Below, piece after piece: positions 18,485-27,112 of a stretch of DNA of 64,000 nucleotides. Below the pieces are notes generated by a model. The model did not search any database. It saw only the letters and a list, made by a program, of their open reading frames with translations, and was not told where the DNA came from. Source of the stretch: Congregibacter brevis (GTDB taxonomy: Bacteria > Pseudomonadota > Gammaproteobacteria > Pseudomonadales > Halieaceae); contig NZ_CP136865.1 of NCBI RefSeq assembly GCF_045689245.1, positions 1,984,001-2,048,000 of the forward strand, in the 5' to 3' direction. The position numbers were made by a program, and so were the translations under genes. Position 1 is the stretch's first letter. The number at the start of each line of letters is the position of its first letter.

Positions 18485-18508
18485 CATCCGGGCCGCCCTT
18501 GCTAGAAT
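18481..18508 (+). promoter_or_regulatory. Candidate sigma-70 promoter of the NMT1-GGDEF/EAL operon
   Basis: ATGACA (18481-18486, 5/6 match to TTGACA), a 16-base spacer, then TAGAAT (18503-18508, 5/6 match to TATAAT) with an extended -10 TGC just before it. It begins within the feoB stop codon and lies 46 bases upstream of the next start, so the binding-protein gene may be transcribed independently of feoAB. Confidence 0.5.
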
Positions 18509-18554
18509 GCCGAGTACCCGAACAACATTGTAATCACGCGGACTCGCTGGGCTA

Positions 18555-19523
18555 ATGCTTGATTGTGCTTCATACAACCCCTGGAAAGTTATCCGCGTTC
18601 CCCTAATAGCATTCTTACTGGCGTTGACTCTGACAGGCTGCCAGCCTCGGGTGGAGCTTCATATCGCGTTCGCCCCTTGGGTTGGCTTTGAAACTTTGAG
18701 TTTGGCTGACGAGTTTAAGTGGCTTCCCGAGGGGGTGGTGCTCCGTCGTACTGCGTCTGGGGTGGAGTCCATGGAGGCGTTGCGCTCCGGAGAAGTGCAA
18801 GTCGCTGCGCTGACTCTTGATGAAGCCCTCCGATTGCGAAGTGATCTGCCGAAAATCGCCATTGTCCTTGTGATGGATGAGTCCGCAGGCGCGGATGTCG
18901 TGCTCGCCAAGGCGCCCATAAAAAGTGTTCGTGATCTTGAGAGAGCTCGCGTTGCGGTTGAGTTAGGTACCGTGAGTGAGTTCCTGCTGCGTATGGCCTT
19001 AGATGCCGAAGACTTAAGCTTGGAGGACATCGAGGTTATTGATCTCTCCGGAAGTGATCTCCTAGCAGCCTTTGAGATGGGTGATGTCGATGCTGTGGTC
19101 GCCTACCCACCGATGACAGATGATATCGTCGCGCTGGGTGCCACAAGAATCTTTGATAGCAGTGAGGCTTCCAACACAATTTTTGACGTACTCGTAGTCA
19201 ATCGTCCGAGCCTGATTAATCGTCAAGAAGTTCTGTCGCAAGTTATAGCGGCTCACTTTAAGGCGCTAGATTACCTTGATCGAAGCCCTGATGATGCCGT
19301 GTATCGCTACGCTGAGTATCAAGGTTCAAGCGCCGCGGAGGTGAAGGCTACGCTGACAAAAGTACGTCTTCCGCGCTTACAGGTGGTAAGAGCTTTTTTG
19401 GCACCGGATGGCGCTGTGGAAGAAACAGCGAAGCAGATGCTTGTAGAGCAGATAGTTTCGCCGTCTGACGCGGATTTATCCAAGTTAGTAGATTCGCAAT
19501 ACTTGCCCAGAGTCTTGCAGTGA
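18555..19523 (+). CDS. NMT1-type periplasmic binding lipoprotein
   Basis: A 322-residue protein of the NMT1/ThiY/SsuA-like solute-binding fold. Signal sequence with lipobox LTLTGC (Cys29) predicts a lipoprotein. The start of the mature domain, HIAFAPWVGFETLSLADE, and VQVAALTLDEALRL match aliphatic-sulfonate, taurine or pyrimidine-precursor binding proteins. No ABC permease or ATPase genes follow; its stop overlaps the start of a GGDEF/EAL protein by 4 bases (GTGA, 19520-19523). It is therefore more likely a sensory ligand binder than a transporter subunit (inference). Ligand unknown. Confidence 0.8.
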   Translation: MLDCASYNPWKVIRVPLIAFLLALTLTGCQPRVELHIAFAPWVGFETLSLADEFKWLPEGVVLRRTASGVESMEALRSGEVQVAALTLDEALRLRSDLPKIAIVLVMDESAGADVVLAKAPIKSVRDLERARVAVELGTVSEFLLRMALDAEDLSLEDIEVIDLSGSDLLAAFEMGDVDAVVAYPPMTDDIVALGATRIFDSSEASNTIFDVLVVNRPSLINRQEVLSQVIAAHFKALDYLDRSPDDAVYRYAEYQGSSAAEVKATLTKVRLPRLQVVRAFLAPDGAVEETAKQMLVEQIVSPSDADLSKLVDSQYLPRVLQ

Positions 19524-22435
19524 GTCCTTGGTCCATGGTCAGGCGCTTGCTTTCCACAATGCTATTTTTTGTGCTGGCGATCACGGGCGCCCAGAACGGC
19601 TATTCCCAAGGGAGCGAGCAAGTGACTATTGCCGTGCTCGAATTCGATACCCAAGAGGTAGTCGCGCGCCAAATGCGCCCATGGCTAGACGGACTCAATG
19701 AACAATTTGCAAATGTTCAATTCACTCTTGAAGTGTTGTCGATTGACGAATTAGACACGCTTGCCCGAGGGGGGAAGAGCGCGATCATCGTTTCTGATCC
19801 CTATCACTATCTCCGTCTTCGTGCTTCTGACCGAATGACTGCTGCGTTTGCGACTATGTATCGTTCGTCTAAAGCGGGAAACATCGGGAGTTTGGGCGGC
19901 ACGATATTGGTGTCCTCGCAGCGTGACGATCTCAAAACTCTTTTAGATCTTCGCGGCAAGACTGTTGCGATTGGCGACTTTCGAGACACCGGAGGCTTCG
20001 TTTTACCAATGGCCGAACTGGCGAGAGTCGGTATGGAACGCTCGGATATCCGGTGGATTGAAGTGGGTAGTCAAACAGATGCAGTTGCGGAACTTGTTGA
20101 TGGTCGTGTCGACGCCGTGTTTCTCCGCTCCTCATTGCTGGAAGCCATGACTCGCAGAGGCGATTTAAATCCGAGTCTAGTCTCCGTTTTGAACCGTCAG
20201 AAGCTGGGGGATTATCCCTTCGCCGTATCAACCCGTTTGCATCCGGAATGGCCCCTTGTGGCTACGCGGGGTACATCGCCGGAAATTGTCGCGCGGATTC
20301 TTGGGGCTATTTTGTGGCGCCCCGGAGGCCGTTATGCAACGGATGAGGGGGTGTTCGCGGGAGTAAATGCACCGGCAGATTATTCTGGCCTTGAAAGCGA
20401 GTTAAGGCAGTTGCGCTTAAAGCCCTATGACAAACCTCCAAGTTTCTCGATTTTCGATATTTGGCGTCAGCACACTCTGGGCGTTAGCACCGTAGTTGTT
20501 TTAATGTTTTTGGCCTTGGGGTTGCTCCTGGCGCTATTGGAGCGTAATCGCCGCCTGGCAACGCTCTGGAGAGACTTGCAACGATCGGTAAAAGCACAGA
20601 AGGCGGATCATCAAAGACTAGAAGATCTTAATCAGCACTTCGAGCTGTTTCTCAATCGTACAACCGACTTTATGTACTTTAAGGATGCCTCACGGCGTTA
20701 CGTGTTTACGAGTCGCAGCTTTGCGGAGCTAGTGGGCATTCCGGATCGACGCGGCGTGGAAGGACTCCGGGATGAGGACGTTTTCCCTCCGGAAATTGCT
20801 GAGGAATATGTTCGACAGGAAAAGGAGCTTTTCCGATCGCGCGAGCCGTTGGTGGATCAGCGTCAGCGCTTTAAAAAGCTAGACGGGAGCATGGGTTGGG
20901 TGTCGACCTATAAATGGCCGGTCTTTTCCAAGGATAGTAGTGAGATTACCGGTCTCTTTGGGATAAGTCGCGATATCACCGACCTTCATGACCACGAGCA
21001 GCAGTTAGAGCGGGCCGCACACTACGATGCGCTAACTGGATTGCCAAACAGGACTTTGTTTTCTGATCGTCTCGATCAGGCAATGGCCTCTGCGGATCGT
21101 CGACTCGTGGAGCTCGCGGTCGTTTACATGGATCTCGACAAGTTTAAAGAGATCAACGATGAGCACGGTCATGCCACGGGTGACGAACTTCTCATGCAGC
21201 TTTCCCAGCTATTTAGCCGTCAAATCCGGCGGACGGATACCGTCGCACGCTTGGGGGGTGATGAGTTTGTTTTTCTTATCTGCGACTTTAATAGCCGAAA
21301 AGAATGTATTGCGCTGCTCGATCGCCTCATGAGTGCGATTCATGAAACGCGTGTGGTTTCCGGTGTGTCGATGCAGGTGTCGGCAAGCGCGGGTATAGCC
21401 TTTTATTCCCCGGCTATGGACGTTGGGCCTGACCATCTTCTTAGGCAGGCAGATCAGGCCATGTATCGCGCCAAAGAAAGCGGTAGGAGTCTCTATCGCA
21501 TATCCGACGAGCAGGAGGATTCGGCGCTTCGCGCCTTTGTAGAAGTCTTCGGCGATGGTATTGAGCGGGGAGAGTTTGAGCTCTTCTATCAACCCCTTGT
21601 TGATATGCGTAAAGGGACTGTCGTCGGTGCGGAAGCTTTAGTGCGCTGGCGCCACCCCGAGCGTGGGTTGTTACCCCCAGATCAGTTTTTGCCAGCCATG
21701 ATGGGGCATCGCTTGGCGGTCAAGCTGGATAGCTGGGTTCGTGGCGAGGCGCTCGCCCAGCAAAAACTCTGGCACGAGCAGGGTTTGGATTTGGGTATGC
21801 ACGTGAATGTTACGGCGCTTGACATCACACAGCCTGAGTTTGTTCCGAGACTGCGGGCAGACATAGCCGCCGCTGGTAATGAATCGACCAGTGGGTTCAC
21901 TCTTGAGATTTTGGAGAGTGCAGCAGTAGCCGATGCGGCAAGGGTAAACAGTGTTATCGAGGAGTGTCGAGAGCTGGGCGTTAATTTTGCGCTCGATGAC
22001 TTTGGCACGGGTTACAGCTCGCTCTCTCATATTAAAGATCTTCGTGCCAGTACGGTGAAGATTGATCAGAGGTTTGTGCAATCAATGTATGCGAGCTATG
22101 ACGATTTTGCGCTGCTTATGGCAATTCTATCCATGGCGAGGGCATTTGATCGAGAGGCGGTCGCAGAAGGCGTAGAAACGATAGAGCAGGCAGAGATGCT
22201 TCTCTTACTGGGCTGCTCTGTGGCCCAGGGGTATCTCTTTTCCCGGCCGATTCCTGCGGCGGATTTTGAGCGGTGGGTGGCAGACTGGGAACTACCTTCA
22301 AGCTTACGTAACACCGCGAAAGAATACTCATCCTTGCCTACGCGAGGGGCACACGAGGGGCGTGCACTCTGGGAGCAACGTACTCACTCTTCGCAGAATC
22401 GCGTCTCTACTAGGAATGTTAAGCGTGCACCGTGA
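19520..22435 (+). CDS. PhnD-like sensor / PAS / GGDEF / EAL protein
   Basis: A 971-residue membrane cyclic-di-GMP enzyme. Order: signal/anchor (1-29), periplasmic PhnD-like phosphonate-binding-type domain (about 33-300), membrane helix 318-341, PAS about 372-485 (DFMYFKDASRRYVFTS), GGDEF (GGDEF at 579-583, with the inhibitory I-site R570xxD573), EAL (EAL at 705-707). The EAL catalytic set looks complete: N763 in HVNVTALD, ILESA, DDFGTGYSSL, KIDQRFV and EGVET. Both synthesis and hydrolysis of c-di-GMP are therefore possible. It starts with GTG overlapping the upstream binding-protein stop, suggesting two periplasmic receptors feed one output. Confidence 0.9.
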   Translation: MSPWSMVRRLLSTMLFFVLAITGAQNGYSQGSEQVTIAVLEFDTQEVVARQMRPWLDGLNEQFANVQFTLEVLSIDELDTLARGGKSAIIVSDPYHYLRLRASDRMTAAFATMYRSSKAGNIGSLGGTILVSSQRDDLKTLLDLRGKTVAIGDFRDTGGFVLPMAELARVGMERSDIRWIEVGSQTDAVAELVDGRVDAVFLRSSLLEAMTRRGDLNPSLVSVLNRQKLGDYPFAVSTRLHPEWPLVATRGTSPEIVARILGAILWRPGGRYATDEGVFAGVNAPADYSGLESELRQLRLKPYDKPPSFSIFDIWRQHTLGVSTVVVLMFLALGLLLALLERNRRLATLWRDLQRSVKAQKADHQRLEDLNQHFELFLNRTTDFMYFKDASRRYVFTSRSFAELVGIPDRRGVEGLRDEDVFPPEIAEEYVRQEKELFRSREPLVDQRQRFKKLDGSMGWVSTYKWPVFSKDSSEITGLFGISRDITDLHDHEQQLERAAHYDALTGLPNRTLFSDRLDQAMASADRRLVELAVVYMDLDKFKEINDEHGHATGDELLMQLSQLFSRQIRRTDTVARLGGDEFVFLICDFNSRKECIALLDRLMSAIHETRVVSGVSMQVSASAGIAFYSPAMDVGPDHLLRQADQAMYRAKESGRSLYRISDEQEDSALRAFVEVFGDGIERGEFELFYQPLVDMRKGTVVGAEALVRWRHPERGLLPPDQFLPAMMGHRLAVKLDSWVRGEALAQQKLWHEQGLDLGMHVNVTALDITQPEFVPRLRADIAAAGNESTSGFTLEILESAAVADAARVNSVIEECRELGVNFALDDFGTGYSSLSHIKDLRASTVKIDQRFVQSMYASYDDFALLMAILSMARAFDREAVAEGVETIEQAEMLLLLGCSVAQGYLFSRPIPAADFERWVADWELPSSLRNTAKEYSSLPTRGAHEGRALWEQRTHSSQNRVSTRNVKRAP

Positions 22436-22453
22436 TTATTCCCGCGCTAGTGA

Positions 22454-22978
22454 TTAACCCGAGCGCAAGTGGAGTAGCTCCCGCTCAAGATTCATGACGT
22501 GTTCGTCATACTCATCTAGCTCGCGAAGAGCTTCGGCGAGGGAGAGCAAATAATCTGCATTGCTCCCACTGGGGCCATGACTGTCGGCGATGTGCTGCGC
22601 TAGATCGCGATCCGAGCCCTCACCAAGAAACGCAGGGTTGCCACGCGTCGCTACATAAAAAACTCCGGTGACCGTTTGGTCGCGATCTTCAAGATACAGT
22701 GGCGTGAAATGACGCTCATAACCATTCTTCTCTCGATGATCCAGATGCGCAAACACCGATTCATCCACCAGATAGGCGACGCCGCGACATAGAGCACCGA
22801 GGTCGGGAATAAGAGTGACCACTCTGCCGGGAGAGTCCGGGGTTCCCCGATGATCGTGAGACCCCTGCCAAAAGCGTCTGGACCAATCTTTTAGCAGCGC
22901 GACTTCCCGCTCGACATAGGGGAAGTCTACTTTGTAGATCAGCGATCCGTAGCCGAATATCCAATGCTGGTTGTTCAC
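22454..22978 (-). CDS. chaC: ChaC-like gamma-glutamylcyclotransferase
   Basis: A 174-residue cytoplasmic enzyme of the ChaC/GCG family, which splits glutathione into 5-oxoproline and Cys-Gly. WIFGYGSLIYK at the N-terminus is the substrate-binding YGSL motif, followed by RRFWQGSHDHRGTPDSPGRV, the typical ChaC block. Length is slightly short of E. coli ChaC (231). It is convergent with the GGDEF/EAL gene. Interesting given an Atm1-type exporter and a GCS2-type ligase in the same window, but there is no operon link. Confidence 0.85.
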   Translation of the reverse strand: MNNQHWIFGYGSLIYKVDFPYVEREVALLKDWSRRFWQGSHDHRGTPDSPGRVVTLIPDLGALCRGVAYLVDESVFAHLDHREKNGYERHFTPLYLEDRDQTVTGVFYVATRGNPAFLGEGSDRDLAQHIADSHGPSGSNADYLLSLAEALRELDEYDEHVMNLERELLHLRSG

Positions 22979-23098
22979 TGTTGATCAACCAAAATGTCGC
23001 TCCCAAACCAGTCTTCAACTGCTGATCTTACATCTGTCCCACCGCAAACTGCGTACTTAAATGAGCGAAACAATTGCTGATACTTCAGAGGTTCCAAC

Positions 23099-23839
23099 AT
23101 GACACAGCGTAGCCCAAGGGAACAGGCTTTGGTGATAGGCGGACGGGGCGGGATCGGCAGAGCCGTCGCTAAGTATTGGTGCGAAGATCCTAGATTTGAT
23201 GCGGTCTGGGAAGTCAGTCGACATGCGCCGAATAAGGACTCTCAGTCTGGTCAGCCGCGATCTCTTCAGACCGACCACAGTGAAAAAGACATAGAGGAAG
23301 TCTGTCGTGAGGTAGTAGAGGAAAGCTCGCGCTTGTCTCGGGTTGTGATTGCGCTGGGCACTTTACACGGTGCTGACTATGGGCCAGAAAAATCTCTCGA
23401 TGCGCTGCGCAGAGCCGCCATGGAGGAGGTGTATCGCGTGAATTGTGTGTTGCCGATGTTGTGGCTTTCGGCTCTTGCCCCCGGGCTTCGTAAAAACCCA
23501 GATTGTCGTGTTGCGGTTTTGAGCGCTCGCGTTGGAAGTATTGGCGACAATGGCTTAGGCGGCTGGTACAGCTATCGTAGTGCCAAAGCTGCACTTAATA
23601 TGGGCTTAAAGTCGGCTTCTATTGAATTGGCCCGTCGAGCTAAGGGGGTAAAGCTTATTGCCTTCCATCCGGGGACGGTTGATACAGCCTTGTCTGAGCC
23701 GTTCCAGCGGGGTGTTCCCGAGGGGAAATTGTTCACTGCGGACTTCGTGGCGGAGCGTTTGAGTGGAGTCTTGGACGAGCATAATGCGAATGGGCAGATT
23801 TCTTATCTGGACTGGGCAGGTAAACCGATTCCCTGGTGA
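23099..23839 (+). CDS. Short-chain dehydrogenase/reductase
   Basis: A 246-residue SDR of the C-factor (CsgA-like) type. GGRGGIGRAVAKYW is the nucleotide-binding glycine motif, VNCVLPMLW the NN(A)G-equivalent region, and YRSAK the catalytic Tyr-x-x-x-Lys. AGAGGTT just upstream of the ATG serves as ribosome-binding site. The coenzyme and substrate cannot be deduced. It stands 73 bases upstream of a lipoprotein gene on the same strand. Confidence 0.85.
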   Translation: MTQRSPREQALVIGGRGGIGRAVAKYWCEDPRFDAVWEVSRHAPNKDSQSGQPRSLQTDHSEKDIEEVCREVVEESSRLSRVVIALGTLHGADYGPEKSLDALRRAAMEEVYRVNCVLPMLWLSALAPGLRKNPDCRVAVLSARVGSIGDNGLGGWYSYRSAKAALNMGLKSASIELARRAKGVKLIAFHPGTVDTALSEPFQRGVPEGKLFTADFVAERLSGVLDEHNANGQISYLDWAGKPIPW

Positions 23840-23912
23840 AATATCCGAGTTTAACGCTAGGTTATTCTGGGCTATGATCCCACAGCTTTTTCCTAAGAAT
23901 GGATGGACCAGA

Positions 23913-24293
23913 ATGTTCTCATCGCGCGCCTCTTACTTACCTAGCCTGGTAACCCTGTTACTGACGGTTTTTCTAACTGCCTGTGCCCAGTACGACTCGG
24001 AGCGTGGCGTAGAAGTGAATTGGGATCAAGCCACGCTGGATAGCTTTCAGATAGGGTCTACGACCCGGGGGCAGGTAATGGCTGAGTTGGGGCCGCCGTC
24101 GCAGCTTGTAAGTCTCGGCGATGAGACTGTCCTGTACTACCTCAACGAGTCCTCCGAAGGTGAAGGTTTGATACTTGTTGTATACAACCGTTTTGACATC
24201 ACCGCCCGCTATGATCGTGCTGTATTTATCTTTGATGATGACGATATTCTGGCTGATTACTCAGGGTGGGTTGTGCCTACAAATGAAGACTAG
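23913..24293 (+). CDS. BamE/SmpA-like lipoprotein
   Basis: A 126-residue predicted lipoprotein. ATG 23913 is chosen over in-frame upstream starts because it gives a proper signal peptide with lipobox FLTAC (Cys24). The mature part contains FQIGSTTRGQVMAELGPPSQ, the alpha-alpha-beta pattern of the SmpA/OmlA (BamE-like) domain. It is not BamE itself by context; family members of this fold are diverse small envelope lipoproteins. It overlaps the next lipoprotein gene by 11 bases, indicating co-translation. Confidence 0.65.
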   Translation: MFSSRASYLPSLVTLLLTVFLTACAQYDSERGVEVNWDQATLDSFQIGSTTRGQVMAELGPPSQLVSLGDETVLYYLNESSEGEGLILVVYNRFDITARYDRAVFIFDDDDILADYSGWVVPTNED

Positions 24294-24876
24294 TTTTGCC
24301 GTTGCTTTGCTGACCGCCAGTCTGTTCCTTGGTGGTTGCACGCAAAGGTTTTACCAATTTGGTGAGGCCTTGCCCGAAGGGATAGAGGAACAGGCCCAAG
24401 GTCAGAATATGGCAACCGTACTTGCTCGCCTGGGCCCGCCCCTGCGATTTGCCACCAGCAACGATCAGCTTGTTATGGCCTGGGAAGCCTGGAGAGTTCG
24501 CGAGTCGGCGCTAGGCTTGAGTTTGGGTTGGGCGGGTGCTGACTTTTTGAACGTCGACTGGGGTAGTGCGAAAATTCAAGGCGACTTTCTCATTATGAGT
24601 TTTGATGAGCAGCGGCGCGTTACGGCGGCGAAGCGCGTGTATCGTGATGATCGCTTGGGCGGTGGTGCTGCCATTCAGCCCTTTTTCAGTTTTGTATCTG
24701 TTGTAGATGTGGATGATTTGTTAGAGCCCTTGCCACAGCACGCCTGGGGCGGCGGCCAGCTACTGCCCTTACCGGAGGTTCTCAATAATCTTATGAGCCC
24801 CGGCATGGGTAATGCGGTGGAGCAACGGGGGACCCCCTCGGGAGCTGGAGCTAGAACCCTAGAATGGCTGGAGTAA
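24283..24876 (+). CDS. Hypothetical lipoprotein
   Basis: A 197-residue protein starting MKTSFAVALLTASLFLGGC, a lipoprotein signal with Cys19. The frame runs further upstream, but ATG 24283 is the only start giving a signal peptide. ATVLARLGPPLRFATSND resembles the start of a BamE-like domain, as in the gene before it, so the pair may be related. The rest (WRVRESALGLSLGW...VDWGSAKIQGDFLIMSF) is beta-rich and unrecognised. The C-terminus is Gly/Pro-rich and probably flexible. Function unknown. Confidence 0.7.
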   Translation: MKTSFAVALLTASLFLGGCTQRFYQFGEALPEGIEEQAQGQNMATVLARLGPPLRFATSNDQLVMAWEAWRVRESALGLSLGWAGADFLNVDWGSAKIQGDFLIMSFDEQRRVTAAKRVYRDDRLGGGAAIQPFFSFVSVVDVDDLLEPLPQHAWGGGQLLPLPEVLNNLMSPGMGNAVEQRGTPSGAGARTLEWLE

Positions 24877-24937
24877 TTGTTTAGTACAATCATGGCATCA
24901 CTTAATCACTCTTATTGAATGTGGAGATAAAATCATA

Positions 24938-26587
24938 ATGGATTTCCAAACTTTGCCCCAATTCCTTGATCACTGGGCCGACACCCGGGGTGACAAAATC
25001 TGGATGCGTGATCTTCGTGAAGAAGGTAGTGAGGACTACACCTGGGCAGAGGCGCGGGCACAGATCAACGCAGTTGCGGCCGCATTAGAAGCACGCTTTG
25101 GTCATGGTCAAAGCATGATCGTGCTTTCACGCAATAGACCGCATTGGTTCATGGCAGATCTAGCCACCGTTCGCTCCGGTAACGTGACCGTCAGTATGTT
25201 TACGACGCTGCCCGCAGGTACCGCGCAGTACATCGCTGAGTTCACGGAAGCTAAGGTTATCTTCGTAGGCGAAAGCCCTAATTGGGAGGCGGTGCGTCCC
25301 GTTCTTCCAGAAGACACTACTATCGTAGCTTTGCCCGGGGTCGAGATTGAGGGTGATCACCTGACTTGGGATCAGCTCCTTGCAGAAGGCCAAGGCAAAG
25401 ACATCAGCTATGACTGCGCCGGCGACGACATGATGTCTCTTGTGTTCACATCCGGTACTACTGGAGTACCCAAAGGCGTTATTCAGACCCACGAGAGTAA
25501 CGTTATTCCTATTAGGCGCTTCATCGATGCCTTCGGTCTTCGAGACCAGCCTCGGTACTTCTCTTATCTTCCTTTGTCACACATTGCCGAGCGTCAGATC
25601 GTAGAGTACTCGTCGCTGTTTTGTTGCGGAGAAGTGAACTTCAATGAATCTCTTGAGCATATACTTCGCGATCTTCAGCGCACTCGCCCCCATATGTTTT
25701 TTGGGCCTCCACGTATTTGGGAGCAATTCCAGCAGGCGGTTATCGGCAAGTTTGGAGGTCAGGAAGCGCTCGAGGGAGCCCTAAAAGAAGACGCCGAGGG
25801 CATTGGGAAACTCGTGCTCGATACCATGGGCTTGGGTGAGGTCGAGTTCTGCCTGGCTGCTGCCGCTCCCACACCCCCACCGTTGATTCATTGGTGGGAT
25901 TCCCTTGGACTGAAGCTTATGGAAGGCTTTGGGCAGACAGAGGCCATGGGGCTTATCGTGAGCGGCCATGACACACGACGTATTGGTTCCATCGGTAAGC
26001 CGGTCGGCGAAGTGGAGTACAAAATCACCGAAGAAGGGGAGCTCGCGGTGCGCGCCTTGGGTTGCACCCCGGGTTACTACAAGCAGCCCGATAAAACAGC
26101 TGAACTGATTCGCGATGGCTGGCTGCATACGGGTGACAAGGCCAAGGTTGATGAAGACGGTTTTATTTACATCACCGGCCGAGTGAAGGATTACTTCAAG
26201 ACGATTCAGGGAAAGTTTGTGGCGCCGCCTCCTATTGAGGGCATGTTTGCGAATAACCCTTTTATTGAACAGCAGTGTCTGATCGGCAGGGGGTTTTCGA
26301 AGACCGTGATGATCGCGGTGCTTACAGATGCGGCTCAGAGCGAAGATGCCGAGGTGGTAGAAGCCTCACTTCGCGATAGCGTCGCAACGATCAACAGTGA
26401 AATTGAGAAACACGCTCGTATTGGCGCGGTCATTATCAGCACCGAGCCCTGGAGTATCGAGAATGAAGTGCTCACTCCAACACTTAAGATTCGTCGGGAC
26501 AAGATTGAAGAGCGCTTTGGCGAGCAGGGCGAGGCTTTGGCTCGTAGCGCGGCCGAGCAAGGTGAGCTACTGATTCACTGGGCCTAG
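24938..26587 (+). CDS. AMP-dependent fatty acyl-CoA synthetase
   Basis: A 549-residue adenylate-forming enzyme. LVFTSGTTGVPKGVIQTHES is the P-loop-like AMP motif, EGFGQTEAMG the adenine-binding motif, and GWLHTGDKAKVDEDGF / GRVKDYFKTIQGKFV the hinge and C-terminal lysine region. Order and length fit long-chain acyl-CoA synthetases (substrate fatty acid, ATP and CoA to acyl-CoA, AMP and PPi). GGAGA at 24922-24926 is the likely ribosome site with long spacing. Chain-length specificity is not readable. Confidence 0.88.
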   Translation: MDFQTLPQFLDHWADTRGDKIWMRDLREEGSEDYTWAEARAQINAVAAALEARFGHGQSMIVLSRNRPHWFMADLATVRSGNVTVSMFTTLPAGTAQYIAEFTEAKVIFVGESPNWEAVRPVLPEDTTIVALPGVEIEGDHLTWDQLLAEGQGKDISYDCAGDDMMSLVFTSGTTGVPKGVIQTHESNVIPIRRFIDAFGLRDQPRYFSYLPLSHIAERQIVEYSSLFCCGEVNFNESLEHILRDLQRTRPHMFFGPPRIWEQFQQAVIGKFGGQEALEGALKEDAEGIGKLVLDTMGLGEVEFCLAAAAPTPPPLIHWWDSLGLKLMEGFGQTEAMGLIVSGHDTRRIGSIGKPVGEVEYKITEEGELAVRALGCTPGYYKQPDKTAELIRDGWLHTGDKAKVDEDGFIYITGRVKDYFKTIQGKFVAPPPIEGMFANNPFIEQQCLIGRGFSKTVMIAVLTDAAQSEDAEVVEASLRDSVATINSEIEKHARIGAVIISTEPWSIENEVLTPTLKIRRDKIEERFGEQGEALARSAAEQGELLIHWA

Positions 26588-26622
26588 CTCTGGATAGAGC
26601 TTCTCAGGTTGTTGAGCAATAA

Positions 26623-27105
26623 GTGATGGGCCAAAGAGCCGGGCAGGTGTGGGTTGATGCCGATGCCTGCCCGGTGCCCATCAAAGACATTCTCTTCCGT
26701 GCGGCGACACGTTCGCAATGCATGACGACTCTACTGGCGAATCACAGCATGACCGTTCCGCCATCGCCCTATTTGAGCTTCGTTCAGGTCCCTTCGGGTT
26801 TTGATGTGGCGGACAGTGAGATTCTCAAGCGCCTTGAGCCTTGCGATCTCGTGGTTACTCAAGATGTTCCTCTTGCGGCCGAAGTTGTCGAGCGAGGTGC
26901 TCTGGCAATTAGCCCACGAGGAGAGCGCTACACGGCGGAAAATGCCCGGGCGCGATTGGCGATCAGGGACTTTATGACTGAGCTACGAGATAGCGGAGTA
27001 CAAACGGGCGGACCCGCGCCCCTGGATAATGCAGACAAACAGCGTTTTGCGAATGCGCTGGATAGCTGGCTGGCAAAGCGTTCCCAAACAGGAACGCGCG
27101 CCTAA
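26623..27105 (+). CDS. YaiI/YqxD family protein (UPF0178)
   Basis: A 160-residue DUF188 protein: VWVDADACPVPIKDIL at the N-terminus and VTQDVPLAAEVVERGALAI are diagnostic. The fold is PIN-like with conserved acidic residues, but no activity is established. GTG 26623 and ATG 26626 are equally possible starts (adjacent codons). It is convergent with folE with 7 bases between stops. Confidence 0.88.
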   Translation: MMGQRAGQVWVDADACPVPIKDILFRAATRSQCMTTLLANHSMTVPPSPYLSFVQVPSGFDVADSEILKRLEPCDLVVTQDVPLAAEVVERGALAISPRGERYTAENARARLAIRDFMTELRDSGVQTGGPAPLDNADKQRFANALDSWLAKRSQTGTRA

Positions 27106-27112
27106 AGAACTC

